This document shows positions 53,247 through 60,735 of a stretch of 64,000 bases of DNA, piece by piece. The notes beneath the pieces were generated by a model. That model was not told the DNA's origin and made no database searches. It saw nothing but the letters and a program-made list of their open reading frames with translations. The stretch lies in contig NZ_QVMH01000001.1 in NCBI RefSeq assembly GCF_010501035.1, positions 13,759 through 77,758 on the forward strand, in the 5' to 3' direction. This DNA is from Paludibacter sp. 221. GTDB lineage: Bacteria; Bacteroidota; Bacteroidia; Bacteroidales; Paludibacteraceae. Numbering within the stretch: position 1 is the stretch's first letter; each line of letters opens with the position of its first letter. A program made the translations under genes and the position numbers.

Positions 53247-53924
53247 ATGAATTACTTTGATATTCCGGTAGAACAAAATTACCCGGTTAACAAGCGTTTT
53301 TTCGACTTTATGCAGTTGACGTGGCAGTCGCAAATAAAAATGCTTACAGCCATGTATGGCAACAACCTGATACTATACGGCGTGGAGCTGGCAGGTAATC
53401 AGCGTACCGCCGGAGCGGTGGTAATCAACGGCGAGCTGTTGCCCTTTGCTGCGTCGCCCGACAATGCGAAAATACTGATAGAGCAAACAGTCGAAAACGC
53501 GCTTTACAAAACAGGCGAATTACGCCCCTCATTCTACACCCGTACAGCGAAATGCTCGGCAACCGGGACAATCAATTTGGCAGACTTGAAGCGTGTCGTT
53601 ATCAACATACCGTCGCCCACGGATTGGCAGAACTGCACGCCTGCATCAAACATTACCGTCACACAAACACTGCAAGCGCGTGTTAACGAGCGTGGGAAAG
53701 TGGAATTGCGAGGGGAATATATGCGGATTTCGGCGGGTGGGTATTTTGATTTTACACTGCCTGCTGCCTGCAAGCCTGCGAAAAACAGAATGGGGATGAT
53801 AGTTACAACAGGCACAGGATACGGATATATGCCGCTGTATGTCACTAATGACGGAAAGGCGAGGTGCGATGCTGTGTTTTCGAATGTAAATGTGGTGCTT
53901 GATAATTGCGAATTTGAATTATAG
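53247..53924 (+). CDS. tail-tip or fibre-linker protein
   Basis: 225 residues, mostly beta, with no family recognised. A repeat-like segment at about 70-140 (ENALYKTGELRPSFYTRTAK) and a Gly/Thr-rich end. Sits between baseplate and collagen-like fibre genes, so a linker role is inferred. Confidence 0.55.
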   Translation: MNYFDIPVEQNYPVNKRFFDFMQLTWQSQIKMLTAMYGNNLILYGVELAGNQRTAGAVVINGELLPFAASPDNAKILIEQTVENALYKTGELRPSFYTRTAKCSATGTINLADLKRVVINIPSPTDWQNCTPASNITVTQTLQARVNERGKVELRGEYMRISAGGYFDFTLPAACKPAKNRMGMIVTTGTGYGYMPLYVTNDGKARCDAVFSNVNVVLDNCEFEL

Positions 53925-53999
53925 AAATTTGGTGGAAAGGTAAAAGTTGAAAGTGTAAAGTACTTTTTCCTTTTCCCTTTAAACTTTAAACTTTAAAAA

Positions 54000-54791
54000 A
54001 TGAGTTTAACAGATATAGCCCGTCAATTATGGACGGTAATAAAAAACGAACGTAACGAGAAAAAGAATACCGCCGAGCGCGTTGGGTCGGCTGGTATGGC
54101 AATTCTCGACGCATTGGAAAATGCCACACCCTACATCGGAGCAAACGGCAATTGGTGGATAGGCGGGGCAGATACGGGTAAAACATCAAAAGGCGATACG
54201 GGGGTAAGCGTGTCGGGCGTACAGGTGGATGCCGTCGGCGACCTGATAATAACATTCTCGGACAATACGCAGCACAACGCCGGATACGTGAAAGGTGAAA
54301 AAGGCGATACAGGCTCACAGGGTGCAAAAGGCGATACGGGTAACGACGGAAAATCAGCCTATCAATACGCTATTGACGGCGGTTATACAGGTACAGAGGA
54401 GGAATTTTATCAGGCATTAAGCGGTATAATTAATACCACCTATGCCACCACCGAAGCGAATAATTATTTGCCCTTGACACTTGAGAACCCGATATTGCGC
54501 GTAAATGTAAATGGTGGTACAGGTACGCTCGCTTTCAACTTTCCATCGGTATTGCCGAAAGAAAACGCATCGTTGCGCATGATAGTGAATAACAGCCGTA
54601 GTGCGCTTGTTAACATCGCTATGCCAAATGGTGATATTATTCGGGATGATATTATTTATCACTTAATTAATTGCTCCGATGACAGTACCATTACTGTTGC
54701 ACCCGCCAAAAGTGTTGAATTTCATTTGGCGTTTGATAAATTAGAAGAGGGAGATTTTGAAATACGAATTGCAAACCTAAGAGAGTTATAA
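54000..54791 (+). CDS. collagen-like tail fibre protein
   Basis: 263 residues. A helical start is followed by two stretches of Gly-X-Y triplets at about 100-120 (KGEKGDTGSQGAKGDTGNDG) and a beta-rich C-terminal head. Collagen-like rods form trimers and hold a receptor-binding part away from the tail. Two bases separate it from the leucine-rich-repeat fibre gene. Confidence 0.78.
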   Translation: MSLTDIARQLWTVIKNERNEKKNTAERVGSAGMAILDALENATPYIGANGNWWIGGADTGKTSKGDTGVSVSGVQVDAVGDLIITFSDNTQHNAGYVKGEKGDTGSQGAKGDTGNDGKSAYQYAIDGGYTGTEEEFYQALSGIINTTYATTEANNYLPLTLENPILRVNVNGGTGTLAFNFPSVLPKENASLRMIVNNSRSALVNIAMPNGDIIRDDIIYHLINCSDDSTITVAPAKSVEFHLAFDKLEEGDFEIRIANLREL

Positions 54792-54793
54792 AA

Positions 54794-56611
54794 ATGAGAC
54801 GGCGTTTTTTTGGAGGTAGTAATTACATCACCTTTACCCATACAGTGACGGCTGAAAATCTAATTGCAGGTTTTTATGTTGTAGGTGCAAAGCAGATAGA
54901 TTGGGGCGATGGACAAACCACCATCGTAGCTACTTACGCTGCCTCTGTAAACCATGTTTACGATACAACAGGCATTTATAAAGTAACTGTATATGGAAAT
55001 ATAGTTGAGTTTAACAGTGCTTATACTGCCGTACATCGTGCCATATTGAATACGATAGATGTAAGTCACGCTCCTAACTTGATGATTTTGCGCTGTCAGG
55101 ATAGTAGTTTAACCGAATTGGACATAACAAAAAATACAGCATTACAAATATTGTATTGTTTTAACAACCCTATCGTGTCGTTAGATACAAGTAGAAATAT
55201 TGCATTAACAGCACTTTATTGTTCGTATTGCAATCTGTCGGCAGTGAATGTGACAAATAATACAGAATTAACAACACTTTATTTACATGGTAACTCGCTT
55301 ACCTCGTTAGATGTAACGCATAATACGAAACTGCAAGTGTTATATTGCTATGGTTGTTTGATAGGGGGTATTTTAGATGTTAGCCGTTGTGCTGGTTTAC
55401 GTACTTTCCGTTGCGATATTAATCGAATTGAAAGCCTCATAATGGGTAATCATCCATTTTTGACATCTATAAATTGTTACAGTAACCTAATAGCAGGTAC
55501 ACTTGATTTGCGGGGTTGCCCTGCTTTGCAAACATTGACGTGTCATATCAATCAAATAGCCGAATTATTATTAAATTGCCCTGTCCTGACAATCATAAGT
55601 GGACATACTAACCAGTGGGCAACGATAGATTTAAGCAGCTGTGTTAATCTGCTTACTCTGGCTATTTCGTACAACGCAAATTTGACATCACTCGATTTAA
55701 GCAATAATACAAAAATCACCAATATAGCAGTAAACAATACTTCTTTGCTGTCAATAAACCTGAGCGAAAATGTAGATTTAATTTATTTAAATGCGGCTAA
55801 TACGCCTATTGCTTTGCTCGACATAAGCAATAACAGTAAACTGGCATGGGTGAAAACAGGCGGTAAAACCAATACACTTAAAGTAGCATCTATCGCACAA
55901 TTCAATAACTTTACAAATACCATTTTGTCGTACACCATGCAGGGTATTAATGCAACGCAATACTTGAGCATGTACGATGTTGCGAACGTGGTTGACGTGA
56001 ACGATAATCCGATAAGTTTTACCGATTTGCTTAATAATCTTGCTTCTTGCATTCAGTCAAATAATCTGTTTGATTATCCGCAATGGCAATGGTTTCACCC
56101 TCTAACAGCCAACGAAACAAAAGACTTGTATCGTATGGGCAATATATTTGAAAATCTGCTGTATCGTTCGAAAATAGGCGCGCAATTCAGTTTATCAGAA
56201 GGACGTAATGTTGCAGCAATAGTTCAAAATTTCACACACACCCGCTCAGTATATCATAATAGCGAACTAACAGGCGATATGGAGTTAAGTGTGCAAATTA
56301 TTTGTATGCCGGATGCCGAATTTGTGATTATTCCGTATGTGGCTAATTACAACGGCTACGAATATGGCGACCGATTCCGATTTAAAGGAAACGAAGCACA
56401 GGAAGCCGATAAATTCGAGGTGCTGGGTAATGCGCAATACAGCTACGAAATAAACGGCGATGGCAACTATGTAATTACCCTTACAGGCATCAGGATTAAC
56501 CGTTATTTGCTAAGCACTATAGCAACATATCTGTATGAAAACAAATACCCCGCCGAAAGCAACCCGTACACGAGTAAGGTATTAGCTTTTACGCAAGCGA
56601 GTAACGAGTAG
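54794..56611 (+). CDS. leucine-rich-repeat fibre protein with PKD-like domain
   Basis: 605 residues. Residues 5-75 (AKQIDWGDGQTTIVA and GIYKVTVYGN) form a PKD-like beta domain. Residues 80-350 hold about ten leucine-rich repeats of the type LDLSNNTKLxxLxCxxN, followed by a beta-rich C-terminus of about 200 residues. The repeats are a probable receptor-binding surface. It follows the collagen-like rod gene, so the two probably form one fibre. Confidence 0.8.
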   Translation: MRRRFFGGSNYITFTHTVTAENLIAGFYVVGAKQIDWGDGQTTIVATYAASVNHVYDTTGIYKVTVYGNIVEFNSAYTAVHRAILNTIDVSHAPNLMILRCQDSSLTELDITKNTALQILYCFNNPIVSLDTSRNIALTALYCSYCNLSAVNVTNNTELTTLYLHGNSLTSLDVTHNTKLQVLYCYGCLIGGILDVSRCAGLRTFRCDINRIESLIMGNHPFLTSINCYSNLIAGTLDLRGCPALQTLTCHINQIAELLLNCPVLTIISGHTNQWATIDLSSCVNLLTLAISYNANLTSLDLSNNTKITNIAVNNTSLLSINLSENVDLIYLNAANTPIALLDISNNSKLAWVKTGGKTNTLKVASIAQFNNFTNTILSYTMQGINATQYLSMYDVANVVDVNDNPISFTDLLNNLASCIQSNNLFDYPQWQWFHPLTANETKDLYRMGNIFENLLYRSKIGAQFSLSEGRNVAAIVQNFTHTRSVYHNSELTGDMELSVQIICMPDAEFVIIPYVANYNGYEYGDRFRFKGNEAQEADKFEVLGNAQYSYEINGDGNYVITLTGIRINRYLLSTIATYLYENKYPAESNPYTSKVLAFTQASNE

Positions 56612-56655
56612 ATAGTAGCGAGTAGACGCTATCCGCTACTATCTACCCGCTACAA
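56607..56655. repeat. intergenic TAG-rich inverted repeat
   Basis: GAGTAGATAGTAGCGAGTAG pairs with its near-complement in CTATCCGCTACTATCTACCC. The words match 43862-43905. It lies between the fibre gene and its possible assembly gene. Confidence 0.55.
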
Positions 56656-56689
56656 AAAAATAATAATTAAACATTAACAATTAATAATT

Positions 56690-57085
56690 ATGTACTATTA
56701 CATCCACAATAACAGCATTTTCGCCTTTGCAAAGGCACTGCCCGAGGGGTACAAAACGTCGGATAAATACGAAGACAGATACACCGCCTACGTGCTTTTA
56801 AGCGACAAACAAGCCACTTTTTACGAAGCAAATAAAACGGCAACGGTGTACGAGGTGTGGAATATGAAATTGAACGATATACTCGTGCTATCTCCCGCCG
56901 ACCAGCGGCAAGCGGCATACGCTACACAACCGATTATTGATTGGCAGGGCGAGATGATAACCGTTGACGAAGCTAACAAGCTGTTTTTAGACTATTCGGC
57001 TGAGGGTAAGGCGGAAATAATTACCGAACTGCAAGGGCTGATACGAGAAGCGAAAGAAGCGATAAGGGGGCAATATAAGGGGTAA
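56690..57085 (+). CDS. possible fibre assembly protein
   Basis: 131 residues, helical at the end (AEIITELQGLIREAKEAI). No motif recognised. Its position after the fibre genes is typical for fibre assembly chaperones, which is the only basis for the name. Confidence 0.5.
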   Translation: MYYYIHNNSIFAFAKALPEGYKTSDKYEDRYTAYVLLSDKQATFYEANKTATVYEVWNMKLNDILVLSPADQRQAAYATQPIIDWQGEMITVDEANKLFLDYSAEGKAEIITELQGLIREAKEAIRGQYKG

Positions 57086-57088
57086 AAT

Positions 57089-57922
57089 ATGAAAAATTAT
57101 AATAGTGCACCGTTGCCGTTTCAGGGGCAAAAAAGATATTTTTTAAAGTCGTTTAAACAGTGTTTAAAGAGTTTTAAAAATATTGCAGTAGTTGTTGACC
57201 TATTCGGCGGCTCGGGTTTGCTATCACACGCGGCAAAGGAAGTATTGCCAAATGCGAGGGTGATTTACAATGATTACGACGGATTTAGCACGCGTTTAAA
57301 CAACGTTGAGCGTACAAATGAGTTATTGTCCTATATAAGAGTCATTCTAAGCGACACGCCTCGCGAAAAACGCATAAACGACACTCATAAAAATGCGGTA
57401 CTTTCCAGGATTGAGCAAGCCGAGAAAAGCGGCTTTGTCGATTATATTACGTTATCGTCGTCGTTGCTATTCTCTGCAAATTATGTTAATAGTTTCGACG
57501 AGCTCAAAGCATCTACTTTGTACAACAATGTAAAGCAAAGCGATTATAACGCGACCAATTATTTAAAAGGCTTAGAGGTTGTAAAATATGATTATTTAGA
57601 GTTGTATAATCAATATAAAAATATTCCAGGCGTTTTATTTATTCTCGACCCGCCATATTTGACAACTGATACAAAAACATATCTTTCCAACCAATATTGG
57701 AAGCTTGCCGATTTCCTGAACGTTATTAATGTGCTCAACGAAAGTAATTATATCTTTTTTACATCAAATAAAAGCTCTTTAGTTGAGTTATGCGAATGGT
57801 TAAAAGAAAACCATAACATCAACAATCCGTTCGAAAATGCAATGCTTAAAACGCAAGAAATACAGATAAACCGAAATACAAAATATATTGATATGATGTT
57901 TGTAAAACAAAAAGCCTCGTAA
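57089..57922 (+). CDS. DNA adenine methylase (Dam-type)
   Basis: 277 residues of the D12 class. DLFGGSGLLSHAAKE (about residue 37) binds S-adenosylmethionine and DPPYLTTDTKTYL (about 193) is the catalytic loop. It would put N6-methyl on adenine at an unknown site, protecting phage DNA from restriction. It is at the right end, where Mu has its mom modification gene, and starts three bases after its neighbour. Confidence 0.88.
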   Translation: MKNYNSAPLPFQGQKRYFLKSFKQCLKSFKNIAVVVDLFGGSGLLSHAAKEVLPNARVIYNDYDGFSTRLNNVERTNELLSYIRVILSDTPREKRINDTHKNAVLSRIEQAEKSGFVDYITLSSSLLFSANYVNSFDELKASTLYNNVKQSDYNATNYLKGLEVVKYDYLELYNQYKNIPGVLFILDPPYLTTDTKTYLSNQYWKLADFLNVINVLNESNYIFFTSNKSSLVELCEWLKENHNINNPFENAMLKTQEIQINRNTKYIDMMFVKQKAS

Positions 57923-57944
57923 AATTTGGCTTAATTCATAATGT

Positions 57945-57993
57945 AAAAATAGCGTAAAAACTTGGATTGCACAAGTTTTCACGCTATTTTTTT
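57945..57993 (+). terminator. terminator at prophage right end
   Basis: AAAAATAGCGT (57945-57955) pairs with ACGCTATTTTT (57981-57991), and inside AAAACTTG (57957-57964) with CAAGTTTT (57972-57979), followed by TT. A symmetrical, strong structure that ends the late operon. Confidence 0.85.
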
Positions 57994-58111
57994 GAGTTAT
58001 TTTGTTATTTATTAGACTGTTAGAAAAAATAGTGTTTTTTACGACTTTTCAATTTAAAAAGTCCGATTTTTCATTTTTGCGATTATATATTCAAAGAAAA
58101 ATAATATTTAT

Positions 58112-58873
58112 ATGCGTTCATTCATTCCCTTTGCCATTGTTTTTATTTTATACAGCATATTTGGGGCTTTACCAGCATTCCTTTTTATTGGTGTTGCTGA
58201 TACTACTTGGGCGAATATCGCATATTTCCTCACTCATTTCTTGTTTATGATAGCTGTTTTTATATGGTATGTAAAAAAAAATGGATACTGGGACTTTTTA
58301 TTAAAAAAACAAGAAATATTATTATTGGGATTTTCTCTAATCTTAACTGTTGGAACCTTATTTTTATTATACATATTGCAACATTATGAACATGTGTTTA
58401 ATGCAGAGCTATTTGTTGTTCGCTGGTATCAAGTGGATAGTAGTGCTATTATATTTGATAACATACAAATTAACAATATTGCCAAACCTACGCTTAATAT
58501 AGGCCCTGTATTAAGAGGGCTTATTTGTGCACCTATTTTTGAAAGCATATTGGTTTTATCTCTTTTTCAAAACAAGATGTATGAAAAGATGCCTCCATAT
58601 ATTGCAATAATAATATCTGCCATTGTTTTTGCACTTATACATCTTAATTTGTCAGATATATTTGGTTTGTTCATATCCGGGCTGTTATTCGGACTTGTAT
58701 ATTATAAATCAAAGAACCTAACAATTCCTATTTTGTGCCATTTTCTTTGGAATTTTGTAGCTACTTTTTTAGTATTTATTCCGACTCAAATAAATGGAGA
58801 GTCGCTAATAGCTCTTCTTTTAGTAACTATTGGGTTTGTAGTGTCCTTACTATACATACTTAAGTACAACTGA
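58112..58873 (+). CDS. CPBP-family membrane protein
   Basis: 253 residues with about eight membrane helices. The CPBP motifs are visible but altered: motif 1 reads APIFESILVLSLF (the usual second Glu and the Arg are missing), motif 2 FALIHLN and motif 3 HFLWNFVA are present. CPBP proteins are intramembrane proteases or bacteriocin-maturation and immunity factors. Before a double-glycine peptide gene, a maturation or immunity role is likely. The altered motif favours immunity or binding. Confidence 0.78.
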   Translation: MRSFIPFAIVFILYSIFGALPAFLFIGVADTTWANIAYFLTHFLFMIAVFIWYVKKNGYWDFLLKKQEILLLGFSLILTVGTLFLLYILQHYEHVFNAELFVVRWYQVDSSAIIFDNIQINNIAKPTLNIGPVLRGLICAPIFESILVLSLFQNKMYEKMPPYIAIIISAIVFALIHLNLSDIFGLFISGLLFGLVYYKSKNLTIPILCHFLWNFVATFLVFIPTQINGESLIALLLVTIGFVVSLLYILKYN

Positions 58874-58917
58874 GTTGAAAACCGAACAGAACAATCAATA
58901 AGCTAAATCAAAAACGC

Positions 58918-59106
58918 ATGAAAAATTTAACAAAAAAAATGGATGAACTGGCAAAAGTAATACCAATCATTCGTGAAAATGCACAACGTGGCTTCATTGG
59001 AGGTACAGGGTATACTGGAACAGGTACTGTAACTGGCTATGTAGGTACAGGATATTATGATAGCACCGGATATATGGGTACTGGCCACATTGGTGGGAAA
59101 ACATGA
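58918..59106 (+). CDS. double-glycine leader peptide with Thr/Gly/Tyr-rich core
   Basis: 62 residues. The first 29 form a helical leader ending FIGG, the cut site expected for a C39 peptidase. The core is a run of TGYTG/TGT/GYVGTGYY-like units, with no Cys. It is encoded before HlyD and C39-ABC genes, so the exporter should cut after GG and secrete the core. I do not recognise a known class; bacteriocin, signal or surface peptide are all possible. Confidence 0.7.
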   Translation: MKNLTKKMDELAKVIPIIRENAQRGFIGGTGYTGTGTVTGYVGTGYYDSTGYMGTGHIGGKT

Positions 59107-59416
59107 TAATTATGTAGAACAAGTTCTGAACAAAGCGGATAAATATAGCTTAGAATACAGGTTGAATACAGTGGAGAAAGATTGTTTTTATTATCCAACT
59201 TCGGCACTTCCTCAAAAACCATTCTATATTCGTCATGGACAATACAATTTAACAAATCAAGCTAACATTATTTATCCCCGAAAAGCTATGGAGGGAATTA
59301 TATTTATAAAAACAGTTTATCCGGTACATATTATAAACGGAGAACAGCCTTTCCATGAAAAATACAATAAGTTAATGGACAAATTTAATTTTTATGAGTC
59401 TTTAATTAAAATGTAA
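59090..59416 (+). CDS. unknown protein overlapping the peptide gene
   Basis: About 108 residues if started at TTG 59090; an ATG at 59057 would overlap the peptide by 50 bases. The frame is +1 relative to the peptide, so a frameshift could fuse the two. The sequence (FYIRHGQYNLTNQANIIYPR) has no recognised family. It may be an immunity or accessory protein, or the original C-terminal part of a longer precursor. Confidence 0.55.
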   Translation: MVGKHDNYVEQVLNKADKYSLEYRLNTVEKDCFYYPTSALPQKPFYIRHGQYNLTNQANIIYPRKAMEGIIFIKTVYPVHIINGEQPFHEKYNKLMDKFNFYESLIKM

Positions 59417-59427
59417 AATAATACTCT

Positions 59428-60735
59428 ATGCAAGAAAAAATTCACCCCGAAAATTCTATAAATCAGAAAAGCGAAGAAGTTCAAACCATTATCGACCGTA
59501 TGCCTACCGAATGGACAAAGTGGGTTGCTTTGTTTGTAGGTTTACTAATCGGATTAGTGTTTTTAATGAGTTTTCTGATAAAGTATCCTGATACGGTAAA
59601 TGGAGAAATATCAGTAACGGCAAATGTAGCTCCGGTGCGTCTTGTAGCCAATGCTAATGGACGAATGTACCTGGTTCAAAACAACAAAAAGCAACTTCAT
59701 ATTAATGATGTAATTGCATATATCGAAAGTGGAGCTAATTATAAAGATGTTTTATACCTGGACTCTTTATTGAAAAATGCTATGAGTGATAATATATCCA
59801 GTGTTGATTTGCCCGAACACCTGATATTAGGGGAAATAGGTTCTAACTACAGTTCGTTTGTACTTGCATGCAAACAATATGGAAGAATTCAAAACTCGGA
59901 TATATATAAAACAATGCGTAATAACCTGGAGCAACAGATCGTCTCCGACCAAAAGATAATCTCCAATGTTGAAAAAGAATTAGCTCTAAAGGAAGAAATA
60001 GTCAAACACTCAAAAGACCAACTGGACAAAGACAGTATTCTTCTCACGATGAAAGGAGTTAGCGAACATGAGTATAGGGAAAAGTATAAAAGTTTTCTTT
60101 CATTGCAAGAATCATTTTTAAGCCTGCAAAGTAATCTGCTTATAAAACAATCGGAGATAAACAGGAATAAACTTGAAATACAACGCATCATACTGGAAGA
60201 AACAGAGAACAAAGAAAAGGCATATTCCGAACTCGTCACTAATAAAACACAATTAAACAATGCAATAAATAGTTGGAAAGAAAAATACCTGCTATATACG
60301 CCTATATCCGGTGAGCTTGAATATCTTGGATTTTGGCGTGAAAACAGTTTTGTGCAAGCAGGCAATGAACTCTTTTCGATTATTCCGGAAAAGAATACAG
60401 TAATAGGAGAAGTCATTATCCCTTCGTATGGTTCGGGTAAAGTAGAGATAGGACAAAAAGCAAATGTTAAAATAAGTAATTATCCTTATGACGAATACGG
60501 TCTTATCGAAGGAGTGGTGCATTCTATTTCACGGATAACCAATAAAATTAAGACCTCAGAAGGAACAAACGAAGTGTATCTGGTAATAATTTCTTTTCCG
60601 AATGGAACAAAAACAAATTTTGGAATGGAACTTCCATTGGATTTTGAGACAAAAGGAACAGTGGAAATTATAACTAAGCCAAAACGCCTGATAGCCCGTT
60701 TATTTGACAACCTTAAATCAAAAACTGTAAAATAA
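59428..60735 (+). CDS. HlyD-family membrane fusion protein
   Basis: 435 residues. One membrane helix at about 25-47, a long helical hairpin (about 140-290) and a beta-barrel end with PKRLIARLF. It links the inner-membrane transporter to an outer-membrane channel in type I secretion. It starts 11 bases after the preceding gene; the transporter start is directly after its stop. Confidence 0.88.
   Translation: MQEKIHPENSINQKSEEVQTIIDRMPTEWTKWVALFVGLLIGLVFLMSFLIKYPDTVNGEISVTANVAPVRLVANANGRMYLVQNNKKQLHINDVIAYIESGANYKDVLYLDSLLKNAMSDNISSVDLPEHLILGEIGSNYSSFVLACKQYGRIQNSDIYKTMRNNLEQQIVSDQKIISNVEKELALKEEIVKHSKDQLDKDSILLTMKGVSEHEYREKYKSFLSLQESFLSLQSNLLIKQSEINRNKLEIQRIILEETENKEKAYSELVTNKTQLNNAINSWKEKYLLYTPISGELEYLGFWRENSFVQAGNELFSIIPEKNTVIGEVIIPSYGSGKVEIGQKANVKISNYPYDEYGLIEGVVHSISRITNKIKTSEGTNEVYLVIISFPNGTKTNFGMELPLDFETKGTVEIITKPKRLIARLFDNLKSKTVK

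Larger units (their letters stand above)
24700..58000. mobile_element. Mu-like transposable prophage (ends approximate)
   Basis: A complete-looking transposable phage: repressor, DDE transposase, MuB-like ATPase, Gam, Mu-type portal (DUF935), gp36-like DUF1320 protein, F- and G-like head proteins, contractile tail, lysis and fibre genes, and a methylase at the right. Higher GC than both flanks. The left end should lie between 24696 and 25131 and the right end between 57994 and 58111. I found no clear terminal repeat or five-base target duplication by eye. No interrupted host gene is seen. Confidence 0.85.

Noticed and set aside
27294-57922. Diversity-generating retroelement as in Hankyphage
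   Set aside because: No reverse transcriptase gene and no template/variable repeat pair seen near the fibre genes.
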